Below, one piece after another: positions 16,899 to 26,526 of a DNA stretch of 64,000 nt. The notes under the pieces are model-generated. The model was not told where the DNA came from. It saw only the letters and a program-made list of their open reading frames with translations, and did not search any database. Origin of the DNA: Desulfatiglans sp. (GTDB lineage Bacteria; Desulfobacterota; DSM-4660; Desulfatiglandales; HGW-15); assembly GCA_012513605.1 (NCBI GenBank), contig JAAZBV010000137.1, forward strand, positions 29,367 through 93,366, read 5' to 3'. The translations under genes were made by a program, and so were the position numbers. Positions within the stretch are counted from its first letter, which is position 1; the number at the start of each line of letters is the position of its first letter.

Positions 16899-18782
16899 AT
16901 GAAAAATAGATATTATGATCTTATATTATACGCTGTTGCTTCCGCATTAATACTGACCTGTTTCTGTTATATATATGTAGAGGACTTTCTTCTTTTTCAC
17001 TTTTTTGTAGAATTGTTTTCCATTATTATCTGTTTCAGCATTTTTGTGATCACATGGAATTCAAGATATTTTATTGACAATGGATATGTAATTTTTCTCG
17101 GGGTGGCGTTTTTTTTCATTGGTATTTTAGATATACTCCACATGCTTTCATATCATGGAATGCCTTTTTTCCAGGTCCACGGGAATGATTTGCCAACACA
17201 ACTGTGGATTGCTGCCCGTTATATGCAGGGGATTTCATTGTTCCTTGCCCCTTTCATGCTCAAATATAAGATAAAATTATATAGTATCTTTTATTGTTTT
17301 TTGTTTGTAACCACTCTAGTGATTTTTCTAATTTTCAGGGACATTTTCCCCAGTTGTTATGTTGAAGGCATCGGATTGACGATGTTCAAGAAGATGAGTG
17401 AATACATTATCTGTTTAATCCTCCTGTTATCTATATTTCACCTTTTACATTATAATAAGATATTTGATCGTTTAGTCCTTATATTAATCATATCCGCAAT
17501 CTCTGTTACAATCCTTTCAGAACTCTGTTTTACACGGTATCTCAGCGTCTATGGTTTCTCCAATTTTGCCGGCCACTTTCTTAAAATAGTTGCCTTTCTG
17601 TTGCTTTACCGGGCGATTATTGTAACCGGCTTAAAAAATCCATACAGCCTGCTGTTCAGGGAGTTAAATCAAAATAAGGAAGAGTATCACTCGCTTTTTA
17701 CAAATATGATTGATGGATTTGCCAGGCACCGCATTATCACAGATGATAATGGACAGCCTGTTGACTATGAGTTTATAGAGGTAAACCATGCATTCGAGGA
17801 ACAGACAGGCCTGAAAAAAGAAATGTTGATTGGAAAGAGAGTTACTGAAGTCTTGCCTGGTATTAAAGATGAACCATCTGATTGGATTGGAAGATATGGC
17901 AGTGTTGCCCAGACCGGAAAAAGTATAAGGTTTGAAAGTTATTCACGGGATCTTGAAAAATGGTTCTCGGTTATTGCATACAGTTCAAAGAAAAATACCT
18001 TTGCCACAGTTTTTCAGGACATTACTGAACGCAAACAGATTGAACAGACCCTGGAGAGAAAGGTGAAAGAAAGGACAGAAGAGCTTGAAAGGAGAAATCA
18101 GGATCTACAGGATTTTTCTTTTATTGCATCGCATGATCTCCAGGAACCTTTACGCAAGATCCGAACATTCGCAGATATGATCTTTGAGAAGATTACCAAA
18201 GGGTCTCTTGAGCAGGTAGGAGATTATCTCTCCAGAATGCAGGACTCTGTCAAGAGGATGCAGAACCTGATAAAATCATTGCTCGAATATTCACGTGTTA
18301 CTACTGCTGAAAAACCGTTTGAAAAAATTGATCTTTCAAAAGCAATGACGGAGGCTATGTCCAGCCTTGAAATCCTTATAAAGGAGAAGAAGGCAACTAT
18401 TGAGGTAACAGCGCTGCCGGCCGTTGAAGCTGATCTTATCCAGATCATTCAGGTTTTTCAAAATCTCATTGAGAATGCCTTGAAATTCCACAAGCCCGGT
18501 GATGCCCCTTATATCAGGATATATGAAAATAAAATTTCCGGACCCAGTTGTCAGATCATTGTGGAAGACAGGGGTATAGGTTTTGATGAGAAATACCTGC
18601 CCAAAATATTTATGCCTTTCCAGCAGCTTCATGGAAAAATGGAGTATAGGGGAACAGGAATGGGGCTTGCGATATGTCAGAAAATAATAAACAGGCATGG
18701 AGGAATCCTTACTGCAACCTCCGAACCCGGAAAGGGAGCTTCTTTTATTTTTACGCTTCCCATCGTTCAGACAACCAGCTAG
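16899..18782 (+). CDS. MASE3-PAS hybrid sensor histidine kinase
   Basis: This is a 627-residue membrane histidine kinase. The first 240 or so residues are a MASE3-type sensor with about seven hydrophobic segments and the characteristic FIGILDILHMLSYHGMPFF stretch. A PAS domain follows (about 255-365). The H-box is SFIASHDLQEPLRKI with His412, preceded by a coiled coil of the VKERTEELERRNQDLQDF type. The ATP-binding domain ends with GMGLAICQKIINRHGG. No receiver is fused. A receiver-kinase gene follows 95 bp later on the same strand and is a plausible partner. The signal is unknown. Confidence 0.9.
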   Translation: MKNRYYDLILYAVASALILTCFCYIYVEDFLLFHFFVELFSIIICFSIFVITWNSRYFIDNGYVIFLGVAFFFIGILDILHMLSYHGMPFFQVHGNDLPTQLWIAARYMQGISLFLAPFMLKYKIKLYSIFYCFLFVTTLVIFLIFRDIFPSCYVEGIGLTMFKKMSEYIICLILLLSIFHLLHYNKIFDRLVLILIISAISVTILSELCFTRYLSVYGFSNFAGHFLKIVAFLLLYRAIIVTGLKNPYSLLFRELNQNKEEYHSLFTNMIDGFARHRIITDDNGQPVDYEFIEVNHAFEEQTGLKKEMLIGKRVTEVLPGIKDEPSDWIGRYGSVAQTGKSIRFESYSRDLEKWFSVIAYSSKKNTFATVFQDITERKQIEQTLERKVKERTEELERRNQDLQDFSFIASHDLQEPLRKIRTFADMIFEKITKGSLEQVGDYLSRMQDSVKRMQNLIKSLLEYSRVTTAEKPFEKIDLSKAMTEAMSSLEILIKEKKATIEVTALPAVEADLIQIIQVFQNLIENALKFHKPGDAPYIRIYENKISGPSCQIIVEDRGIGFDEKYLPKIFMPFQQLHGKMEYRGTGMGLAICQKIINRHGGILTATSEPGKGASFIFTLPIVQTTS

Positions 18783-18877
18783 CAGTTATTTAAGTTTTAA
18801 CTTTATTTACAGGTAGTGTCAGTCAGTAGAGTTTTTAGTATATAGTTATTCATTAAATTATTTTTTTTATCTATACC

Positions 18878-20050
18878 ATGGCCGTAAATATAACTGATCA
18901 ACATGTTAAAGTACTCTTAATTGAGGATGACGAAGATGATTATATTATTATTAGGGAGTTTCTTGCAGGTATCCCGTTAAAATCATTTGATGTAACATGG
19001 ATATCAAACTATCATGATTCGCTTCCCCTTCTCAGAAATAATTATCATGATGTCTGTTTGCTGGATTACCGCCTTGGTGTTAATAATGGTATTGATCTGC
19101 TAAAGGAAGCCAATGACTCAGGTGCATCAATTCCTGTTATTTTTCTTACAGGGCAGGGTGAATATTCAATTGATCTTGAGGCAATGAAGGCAGGGGCAGC
19201 AGATTATCTTGTCAAAGATACATTAACATCATCTATGCTGGAGCGTTCAATTCGATACTCCATTGAAAGGGCAAATGCAGCCAGGAAACTTAAAAGTGCA
19301 TATGATGAAATGGAAGACCGGGTGAGACTAAGGACAAAAGATCTCAAGGATGCGAATATGAATCTCCGCAAGGCATCCGAAAAAATAAAATCATTTGCCT
19401 ATTCGGTTTCACACGATTTGAAAAGCCCTGCAAGCAGTCTTATAGGCCTGACAAATCGTCTTTATAAGTATTGTGAAGATAATCCTGATGAGAAATACAA
19501 AGTTTATTGCCTGCAAATCAAGAAAGCGGCTGAACAGGTTTATTCATTGGCTGGGTTAATAAACGGTTTTATTACCGCAAAAGAAATGCCACTTAAATTA
19601 GAGGTAATTCCCCTTGAAGAGGTTTTTAATGATATTGCAACAAGATATTCGGAGCGACTTTCTGAAAGGGAGATACGCATGATAATACCCGATAATTTAC
19701 CCTCTATAACAGCAGACAGGATGTGTATTTCCAGGATATTAACTAATCTTGTGGAAAATGCCTTGAAATATGGTGGTGATAATCTCAGCAGGATATGCGT
19801 AAGAGTAGATGAAAATAACAGTGAATATATTATATCAGTAGAAGACGATGGTTTGGGGCTGCGTGAAATAGATAACCATGATATTTTTCAGCCATTTATT
19901 AGGATAGACGAGAATCGGAAAATTGAAGGTAATGGATTAGGCCTTGCCATTGTAAAGGAATTAGTTGAAAAGCTCGGAGGCAATGTCTGGTATGATTCGG
20001 TGTACGGGAAAGGCGCTACTTTTTATATCTCAATTTCCAAATTCATCTGA
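18878..20050 (+). CDS. Receiver-histidine kinase hybrid protein
   Basis: This 390-residue soluble protein has a receiver at the N-terminus (about 9-130) and a kinase core after it. The acidic pocket is IEDDEDD and the phosphoacceptor is D63 in LLDYRLG. The receiver is followed by a helical linker and the H-box SVSHDLKSPASSL with His179. The ATP-binding domain has NALKYGG, DDGLGL and GNGLGLAIVKEL. An input receiver in front of a kinase suggests that it relays phosphate or is gated by another kinase, perhaps the MASE3 kinase upstream. Translation probably starts at the ATG at 18878; no strong ribosome site is visible. Confidence 0.88.
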   Translation: MAVNITDQHVKVLLIEDDEDDYIIIREFLAGIPLKSFDVTWISNYHDSLPLLRNNYHDVCLLDYRLGVNNGIDLLKEANDSGASIPVIFLTGQGEYSIDLEAMKAGAADYLVKDTLTSSMLERSIRYSIERANAARKLKSAYDEMEDRVRLRTKDLKDANMNLRKASEKIKSFAYSVSHDLKSPASSLIGLTNRLYKYCEDNPDEKYKVYCLQIKKAAEQVYSLAGLINGFITAKEMPLKLEVIPLEEVFNDIATRYSERLSEREIRMIIPDNLPSITADRMCISRILTNLVENALKYGGDNLSRICVRVDENNSEYIISVEDDGLGLREIDNHDIFQPFIRIDENRKIEGNGLGLAIVKELVEKLGGNVWYDSVYGKGATFYISISKFI

Positions 20051-20169
20051 CACTGATCTAAGACATTTACCATGTCGGGATAATATGATAATTGGAATAA
20101 TCAGAAGCTGAATATGTGGTTTTGTATAGGGTTAACAATAAAATGTCCTTATCGTTAGCGAGGAATAAT

Positions 20170-20823
20170 ATGGATAAAAAACGTATTGTGATTGCTGAAG
20201 ATCACGCAATCGTCAGGGATGGCTTGCGATCACTCCTTACATATGAAGGGAATTTCGATGTTGTTGGGGAAGCGCAAGATGGAATGGAGGCAATTCGTTG
20301 TGTGAAAAGCTTAGAACCCGATCTATTACTGCTTGATTTGAATATGCCTAAAATGGACGGTATCTCTGCCATAAAAGAGATAAAAAAGCAGTCCCCGGAT
20401 GTTAAGATACTCACCCTCACAATGCATAAGGATGAAGAGTATATTCTGGAGGCATTCCGTTCTGGGGCAGACGGATATTGCATTAAGACATCTTCAGGGA
20501 AAGAGGTGCTTTCAGCAATAAAAATAGTTCTCTCCGGCAGGCAGTTTGTGAGCCCTGACATATCCGGCAAGGTGCTTGAAGGATACCTTGAAGGCAAAAA
20601 AACCCTGAAAAAAGAATCTTCCTGGGAAGGCCTCACCCAGAGGGAGAAAGAGGTATTAAAGCTTGTTGGCGAGGGTTATCAGAACAAACAGATATCGGAC
20701 TTTCTGTGCATAAGCATCAAGACCGTTGAAAAACACAGGGCCAATATCATGGAAAAGCTTGACCTTCACAGCGCTTCATCCCTTACTGCATATGCTATTG
20801 AAAAAGGGCTGGTTGTGAAATAA
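20170..20823 (+). CDS. NarL/FixJ-type response regulator
   Basis: This is a 217-residue DNA-binding response regulator. The receiver carries D56 in LLLLDLNMPKMDG, and a LuxR-type HTH covers about residues 148-210 (LTQREKEVLKLVGEGYQNKQI, quoted in part, and ISIKTVEKHRANIMEKL). I chose the ATG at 20170, which is preceded by GCGAGGAA; a longer frame from 20116 lacks support. The next gene, on the opposite strand and converging 5 bp away, encodes a receiver-kinase with a NarX-type dimerisation domain, the usual partner of NarL-type regulators. The pairing is inference from family and position. Confidence 0.9.
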   Translation: MDKKRIVIAEDHAIVRDGLRSLLTYEGNFDVVGEAQDGMEAIRCVKSLEPDLLLLDLNMPKMDGISAIKEIKKQSPDVKILTLTMHKDEEYILEAFRSGADGYCIKTSSGKEVLSAIKIVLSGRQFVSPDISGKVLEGYLEGKKTLKKESSWEGLTQREKEVLKLVGEGYQNKQISDFLCISIKTVEKHRANIMEKLDLHSASSLTAYAIEKGLVVK

Positions 20824-20827
20824 ATAT

Positions 20828-21916
20828 TTAGCCGCTGACAGGAAACTGAATTTTAATCTGTGTATGCTGCCCTTCACCGGTTACAATATCGATTTTTCCA
20901 CCAGCAAGCGCTACACGCTCAATCATACCATTAAGCCCCATATTGTTTTTTTCAGATGCCAGCGCCATGGCTTTCTCTACATCAAAACCCTTACCGTTAT
21001 CTTCGAAAAAAAGATACAGGATGTTCTCCGACTTTCGCATATGCAACTGAAGGTGATCTGCATTGCTGTGTTTCAGGGCATTATTAAGGCATTCCTGTAT
21101 TATCCTGTAACAGACAATCTTTAACCTTTCAGGGATATCCTCTTCCTTTAATTCTAGCCTCATATCAAGCTCTATCTTCCTGTGGATCTCCAGAGTCCTC
21201 CTGCATAGAGAACGTATTGCTGCTAAAAGCCCAAGTGTATCAAGAATTGATGGCCTGAGGTCATAGGCGATCCTCTGCGACTCGTCTATAACCTCCTTTA
21301 ACAGGTCCATAATTTTTTCGAGTGAAAACCCGGTCGAGGCTGATTCAGACGAAGAACCCATGCTGCGTATCGTCTGTTCCAGGGCAAATCTTATTGCGGT
21401 CAGACTTGAACCAATACTGTCATGCAATTCCCTTGCAACAGTCTTTCTCTCCTGTTCCTGGGTCTCAAGTATCTTTAACGACAGGTAATGGAGCTGTTTT
21501 TCGGATTGTTTTAACCGGTTAAGTATTTTACTGTTACGTACCGCATATCGTATTGATCGTTCCAGGAGGACAGGGTCGAGCCGATTTTTATCGATATAAT
21601 CCACAGCCCCTTTTCCCATTGCGAGCATGTCAATATCAAAATCACCCTGGCCGGTAAGAATGATTATGGGTTCAGTAAAACCCCTGCGAACATATTCGTC
21701 AATAAATTCAAAACCGGTGTGCATTCCCAGAAAATAGTCAACTATACACAGGTCATGTTCTGTTGCTGAAGCCTTCATAAAGCCTTCATCAAAATCCTTT
21801 GCCCAGTCAAGTTCGAACTTGTGCCTTTTTACCTTCGACAGTATCTCACTAATAATGATGAAATCATCTTCATCATCTTCTACCATCAAAATTTTTATTA
21901 GCTCAGGGGATTCCAT
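20828..21916 (-). CDS. Receiver-HisKA_3 sensor kinase (NarX type)
   Basis: This is a soluble 362-residue kinase with an N-terminal receiver. The acidic pocket is VEDDEDD and the phosphoacceptor is D60 in CIVDYFLG. The dimerisation domain is of the HisKA_3 type: QEQERKTVARELHDSIGSSL with His165. The ATP-binding domain has NNALKHS and EDNGKGFD. I used the ATG at 21916 because it is where homologous receivers begin; the frame is open to 22018. It shares its receiver type (DxDD, YFLG) with the gene at 18878. The convergent NarL-type regulator is the likely phosphate acceptor. Confidence 0.86.
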   Translation of the reverse strand: MESPELIKILMVEDDEDDFIIISEILSKVKRHKFELDWAKDFDEGFMKASATEHDLCIVDYFLGMHTGFEFIDEYVRRGFTEPIIILTGQGDFDIDMLAMGKGAVDYIDKNRLDPVLLERSIRYAVRNSKILNRLKQSEKQLHYLSLKILETQEQERKTVARELHDSIGSSLTAIRFALEQTIRSMGSSSESASTGFSLEKIMDLLKEVIDESQRIAYDLRPSILDTLGLLAAIRSLCRRTLEIHRKIELDMRLELKEEDIPERLKIVCYRIIQECLNNALKHSNADHLQLHMRKSENILYLFFEDNGKGFDVEKAMALASEKNNMGLNGMIERVALAGGKIDIVTGEGQHTQIKIQFPVSG

Positions 21917-22065
21917 TTTCAATATGCCTTTTTTCTTCAAAATACATAAATAAGATATCTCAAGTAGGGTTTTTACCCCATTATTATTCTCATTAACTGA
22001 AACTAGAATGATGGTCAATGGTTAAAGGGAGGATATATCGATATTTTAACTAAAGGAGTTATAAA

Positions 22066-22506
22066 ATGGAAATCGGAAGACCAAATCTTGCTCAAAAAAA
22101 TGCACTTGTTGTAGATGATGACGAGGTGATTCTTAAAAGCTTATCCGGTTGGCTGGAATACAGGGACTGGAATGTTGTAACTGCCTGTGATGGAACAGAG
22201 GCCTTTAAAATAATGACCCGGAAAAATGATTTCGATCTTGTCCTTACTGATTATAATATGCCACGAATGAACGGATTGGTTTTGGCAGAAAAAATAAAGG
22301 ATATAAACCCCTTAATCCGAGTCATTCTTGTTACAGGAACATGTAGCAGTATTTTAGAGCGGGAAATCAATATAATCTATATTGATGATGTTCTGCATAA
22401 ACCATTTTCTCTTGATGAACTGGACAATGTTCTCGATGAATGTATTACCAGAAATAGTTTTGCTGATCTGTTTACACCTGCTATCCCACTCTGGAATCAT
22501 TCATAA
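22066..22506 (+). CDS. Single-domain response regulator
   Basis: This 146-residue protein is a receiver with no output domain. It has VVDDDEVIL near residue 16, phosphoacceptor D62 in VLTDYNMPRMNG, T in VTGT near 87 and K in HKPFS near 111. The last 25 residues are not receiver-like. AAAGGAG precedes the start. It starts a plus-strand series with the next three small genes. It probably acts as a phosphate relay or by binding a partner protein. Confidence 0.88.
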   Translation: MEIGRPNLAQKNALVVDDDEVILKSLSGWLEYRDWNVVTACDGTEAFKIMTRKNDFDLVLTDYNMPRMNGLVLAEKIKDINPLIRVILVTGTCSSILEREINIIYIDDVLHKPFSLDELDNVLDECITRNSFADLFTPAIPLWNHS

Positions 22507-22532
22507 ACCAATCAAAGAAAGGAGCAAATAAA

Positions 22533-22796
22533 ATGAATCCACCTATCGAGCTGCCCCTGGGAAATGATTCAGTAAGGTTTACTTATGATGGAAGGGTTTT
22601 TATCGAGGATGCCATTAAGGCTTTAACCGGTGAAAAAAAGCAGGAACCAGCACGAGTCTGGAATAAAATAAAAAAGGATCATCCGACCGTCCTAACATAT
22701 TGCAGTTCATACTTAACAAGTGAAGGTGATAAAATTCAAACCATTGATGTGGAGGGAATGGATATGATTTTTCAGCTTCTTCTTGAATATATGTGA
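22533..22796 (+). CDS. Small protein, possibly BRO-N/antirepressor-like (87 aa)
   Basis: This is an 87-residue protein starting MNPPIELPLG after GAAAGGAGC. The pattern VRFTYDGRVFIEDAIKALTG, then ARVWNKIKKDHP, then DVEGMDMIFQLLLEYM recalls the BRO-N fold found in phage antirepressors, but the match is by eye and weak. It sits between a lone receiver and a ferredoxin on the same strand. If the relationship holds, it could be a small DNA-binding partner of the receiver. I would otherwise call it hypothetical. Confidence 0.6.
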   Translation: MNPPIELPLGNDSVRFTYDGRVFIEDAIKALTGEKKQEPARVWNKIKKDHPTVLTYCSSYLTSEGDKIQTIDVEGMDMIFQLLLEYM

Positions 22797-22855
22797 GGTA
22801 TTCGGATTGAATTACAGGTAAATGCAAAAAAAATATTTGCCGAAAGGATACTGTC

Positions 22856-23050
22856 ATGAAAATAAAAGTGGATCATTTGAAATGTGATACCACAGGCGCA
22901 TGCGTAAAAAAGTACCCTCAACTCTTCAGGTTTCAGGAGGGAAGCAAAAAGGCTGAATTCATGTATGAAATAGTTCCCCTGAAATTTGAATCAAAATGTC
23001 CGGACATATTAAAGATATGCCCTATGGGTGCAATTTATTCTGAATGTTGA
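22856..23050 (+). CDS. Atypical single-cluster ferredoxin (64 aa)
   Basis: This 64-residue protein resembles small bacterial [4Fe-4S] or [3Fe-4S] ferredoxins. The N-terminal motif reads KCDTTGACVKKYP and the C-terminal one CPDILKICPMGAI. Compared with the usual CxxCxxC...CP pattern, the second cysteine is replaced by Thr12, and the CP in the first half is YP. An additional Cys occurs in SKCPDIL. So three canonical ligands remain, as in 3Fe ferredoxins or those with a non-Cys ligand. The stop lies 26 bp before amrS, so it may supply electrons to that radical SAM enzyme. Confidence 0.78.
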   Translation: MKIKVDHLKCDTTGACVKKYPQLFRFQEGSKKAEFMYEIVPLKFESKCPDILKICPMGAIYSEC

Positions 23051-23075
23051 CCCAACTATTCGGAAAGTGCAGAAT

Positions 23076-24082
23076 ATGAAAGAAGCGCTTCTATATGAAA
23101 AAATCGAAGGACTCAGTGCCCATTGTTTTTTGTGCAATCATCACTGTAAAATTAAAAATTCAGAATTCGGATTTTGCGGTGTGAGAGAAAACAAAGAAGG
23201 AAAATTATTTACCCATACATACGGTGAAGCAGTTGCAGCTAATATTGATCCTGTTGAAAAAAACCCCTGTATCATTTTCTTCCGGGAACAAGGACATTTT
23301 CTATTGCTGCACAGGGATGCAACTTCCATTGCGGTTTTTGTCAGAACTGGCAGATATCACAGGTTCCCATTCAGAAGAGCAACGGTTTGACCAGGATAAA
23401 ATTATTACCCGGAGACATTGTTGATAATGCCATTACTCAGCATTGTAAAAGCATTTCATACACCTATACCGAACCTACAATATTTTTTGAATATGTCCTT
23501 GATACGGCGAGACTGGCAAAAGAAAATAAGTTATACAACATCATGGTAACTAATGGGTATATGACTCTTGAAGCGCTCAGGATGATAGCGCCATATATTG
23601 ATGCATGTAACGTGGATCTCAAATCATTCAATGATGATTTCTATTCAATTACCTGCCACGGCCGCCTGAAACCGGTCCTCAATTCCATAAGGGAAATGAA
23701 GACTCTTAATATATGGATAGAAATCACCACTCTGATTATCCCTGATCAGAATGATACGGAAAAAGAGCTTACTGATATCGTTGAATTTATCGCCGGGCTT
23801 GATAAACAAATCCCATGGCACATCTCCAGGTTTCATCCCGATTATCAATTTATGAACAGCAAATCCACTCCGCTGAATACACTGGACATAGCCTTTGATA
23901 TTGGGAAAAAGGCGGGTCTGAAACATATCTACAAAGGGAATGTGCTTGGTGATGTCACAGAAACATTATGTCCCAATTGTGGTGAAACGCTTATTCGCAG
24001 AAACGGCTTTTTCGTGGATATGAACCGCATTCAACAATCATCATGTCCGGCGTGCGGACAATCGGTCGCAGGAGTATTTTGA
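23076..24082 (+). pseudogene. amrS: AmrS-type radical SAM protein, frameshifted
   Basis: The gene reads well as an AmmeMemoRadiSam-system radical SAM protein but is split between two frames. Frame 1 runs from the ATG at 23076 to about DPVEKNP. In the other frame the sequence continues exactly as expected: PLYHFLPGTRTFSIAAQ, then the radical SAM motif GCNFHCGFC (C-x3-C-x2-C), then QNWQISQ and on to the C-terminal zinc-finger-like CPNCGETL...CPACGQ. Adding one A to the run of seven A at about 23262 restores it. So it is either a true frameshift, a sequencing error in a homopolymer, or slippage. Everything else is intact. Confidence 0.85.
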
Positions 24083-24250
24083 CAGGAGGAGTGTAAAAGT
24101 AATGGTCTAAGAAGAAGGTAATGAAGAAAGCGCCATCCTGAGGTTCCCCAGTTAACATCAGATCATGCAAAAAGCACAATGTCTTTATCCTGTTACCTTC
24201 ACCAATACACAGGAAGCCACTTCGGAATTACACGAAAGGAGGTCACAAAA

Positions 24251-24790
24251 ATGCAGGCACGCGGTCCGCTGATGATCGAGCATCGTCTGATTGAACGTAT
24301 GCTTTCGGTTATCGGAGAGGTCTTAGGAAAAATCGAATCAAAGCACAGTGTAGATCCTTTATTTGTGGATACAGCAGTTGATTTCATAAGGGTGTATGCC
24401 GACAGGACTCATCATGGAAAGGAAGAAGATATTCTTTTTCGGGAACTTAATCATAAAACGCTCTCCGAAGAAGACTGTAAAATCATGAAAGAACTCATAG
24501 ATGAACATATATTTGGCCGGCAGACGACGAAAGCGCTTGTTGAAGCCAATACCCGTTACCGGAATGGTGATGAGACTGCCTTGAACGAGATTGCCGGTAA
24601 TCTCAAAACTCTTATAGAATTCTATCCCAGACATATCGAAAAAGAGGACAAAGTATTTTTCCCTTCATCCAGATACTATTTTACTGATGAAGAGGATCAC
24701 GCTATACTGGCAGAGTATTGGGAGTTTGACCGGAAGATGATTCACGAAAGGTATAAGAAAGTTGTTGAAGGATTTGAAAATCAACAATGA
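24251..24790 (+). CDS. Hemerythrin HHE-domain protein
   Basis: This 179-residue protein begins MQARGPLMIEH after a perfect AAAGGAGGT. The frame extends upstream to 24179 but without a ribosome site. The metal-ligand pattern of the hemerythrin-like HHE family is visible: IEHRLIERML, RTHHGKEEDILF, IDEHIFGR and YPRHIEKEDKVFFP. Such proteins bind a di-iron site and are linked to oxygen, NO or iron handling in anaerobes. It ends about 130 bp before the decayed GNAT gene. The sensed ligand is unknown. Confidence 0.88.
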   Translation: MQARGPLMIEHRLIERMLSVIGEVLGKIESKHSVDPLFVDTAVDFIRVYADRTHHGKEEDILFRELNHKTLSEEDCKIMKELIDEHIFGRQTTKALVEANTRYRNGDETALNEIAGNLKTLIEFYPRHIEKEDKVFFPSSRYYFTDEEDHAILAEYWEFDRKMIHERYKKVVEGFENQQ

Positions 24791-24918
24791 ATCCCGTGAA
24801 AACGGGGGGCCATTAAAGAACACGGAGTTAGGTTGGGTATTAACCCAACATCCTTTAAAAAATGGGGGTGTTGGTTCAAAAACAACTTTCTTTAAAAGAT
24901 ATAACTGAAAGTTGTCAA

Positions 24919-25140
24919 CTGAACATAGTTATAAGGCCGGAAGAAGAGGCTTATTTTTACTAAGTTGAAGAGTTAACCAGAGAAGCTTTCTGGAATTTAT
25001 ATAAGCCTGAATGTGATGAACATTATACGGCGCACAAGCTCAGAATCAGTACAGATTTTATAAAACACCTTGATTATGTGGCAGAAACAGATGGACGTAT
25101 TGTTGGCACTATAATGTATACTAAGTCATATGCTGAGTGA
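24919..25140 (+). pseudogene. GNAT N-acetyltransferase remnant
   Basis: A 74-codon stretch reads LNIVIRPEEEAYFY, an in-frame TAA, then VEELTREAFWNLYKPECDEHY, HKLRIS, LDYVAETDGRIVG and TIMYTKSYAE. This is the N-terminal third of a GNAT acetyltransferase with the acetyl-CoA-binding half missing. It has no ATG start, an internal stop and a truncation, so it is clearly dead. The 535-bp gap holding it contains no other gene. Confidence 0.8.
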
Positions 25141-25324
25141 TTAAGGCGGCTATCGGGATAGGAGCGTAAACAGCGCACACCCACTGATGCCGGGTGTTGG
25201 CCAAATGACAACTGTGCAGGCCTAACACTGGTTTTTTCATGCAAAGGTAATCGTTTAGAGTTTTTCTAAAGTTTATCTATTTTCCCTGCCCTTACCCATC
25301 TTGGAAGCCTGAAGATTCCCAAAT

Positions 25325-26344
25325 TTATTCATCCTTTTCTTTTGGTACATTTTGCTTTTTGCTTATATTTTCTATTACTTTCAAGCTCTCAATATATTTA
25401 TTTTCTACATCGCTCAAGGTTTTTTGCTGATACTTTTTATATTCTACGGTAGCCTTTTCAATTGCTGTTTCATGACTTACAGAACCTGCTCCCTGCAATA
25501 GTTTTTCACCGCTCATGGTCAATATTTTATCAAGATGAAAGGTCCAGTCTTTCATGGTCATTGATTGTTTTCGTTCGGCTTGTCTTTCTGCAAAATCCAG
25601 ATACCCCGATACTATTTGCCCAAGCGAGCGAAGTTCATTTTCATTTAGATAATTTTTTGCAATAACAACATCTTTCAGAAAAGGACGACTACCAGGAAAC
25701 GACATCAGCCCCATAAATTCTTTTTCGGCATCAGCACGATCAAATATTACCTCAGCGGCTGTTTGTCCATGGACTGCGTAATGAATTTTATTTTGCACTT
25801 TTTTGAAAAATTCAATGGAAACATCTGACATGGGGTCATAATCAATGCTGGTTGCATAAATATCCAGTACCTGGCGGTAAAATACCTTCTCGGACGAGCG
25901 AATGTCGCGTATTCGTTGCAGTAGTTCTTTCCAATAGCCGCCGCCTCCCAAATTTTTAAGCCTCTCATCATCCATTGCAAAGCCTTTGATGATGTATTCT
26001 TTGAGGATATTTGACGCCCATATCCGGAACTGTGTCGCTCTTTTGGAATTGACCCGGTACCCCACAGCAATGATTGCGTCAAGGTTGAAATATTTGGTTT
26101 TATAGTTCTTGCCATCAGTGGCAGTTGTTTCCAAAATGGAAACAACTGAATCTTCATCCAGTTCACCGGAATCAAATATGTTTTTAAGATGTTTGGATAT
26201 TGCTGGAACATTTACATCAAACAACTCGCTCATCTGTGCCTGTGTCAGCCATATTGTTTCATTCTGAAAAACAGTATCTACCTTTATCCTGCCGTCATCG
26301 GTTTTATAAAGGATTATTTCAGACTGGTTGTTTTTTTCTGTCAT
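25325..26344 (-). CDS. RhuM-family virulence-like protein
   Basis: This 339-residue protein belongs to the RhuM family found in Salmonella pathogenicity islands and in many accessory regions. Family motifs are ILYKTDDGRIKVDTVFQNETIWLTQAQMSELF (quoted in part: FQNETIWLTQAQMSELF), NVPAISKHLKNIF, KYFNLDAIIAVGYRVNSKRA and FRIWASNILKEYIIKGFAMD. It probably carries a DNA-binding winged-helix N-terminus related to KilA/BRO proteins. The start at 26344 follows CAGGA; 27 bp of open frame lie upstream of it. Function in any host is unproven. Its location between remnants suggests mobile origin. Confidence 0.87.
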   Translation of the reverse strand: MTEKNNQSEIILYKTDDGRIKVDTVFQNETIWLTQAQMSELFDVNVPAISKHLKNIFDSGELDEDSVVSILETTATDGKNYKTKYFNLDAIIAVGYRVNSKRATQFRIWASNILKEYIIKGFAMDDERLKNLGGGGYWKELLQRIRDIRSSEKVFYRQVLDIYATSIDYDPMSDVSIEFFKKVQNKIHYAVHGQTAAEVIFDRADAEKEFMGLMSFPGSRPFLKDVVIAKNYLNENELRSLGQIVSGYLDFAERQAERKQSMTMKDWTFHLDKILTMSGEKLLQGAGSVSHETAIEKATVEYKKYQQKTLSDVENKYIESLKVIENISKKQNVPKEKDE

Positions 26345-26526
26345 GATTCCTGCCCTCGATATTGTAAACATCTAAATTGCATTTCATTCAGACAAATCAA
26401 TTTATATTTTGAGGTGCATCCCCTATTTCACTACTTAATGGATCCTTTTACTCTATTTTATCGATTTTCTATCAAATTGAAGTCTCATATCCTTTAATCT
26501 TTGTAAATCAAAAAATATCATTACTC

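Noticed and set aside
22066..22506. Whether the receiver is part of a phosphorelay with the convergent receiver-kinase upstream
   Set aside because: The genes are on opposite strands and nothing in the sequence links them specifically.
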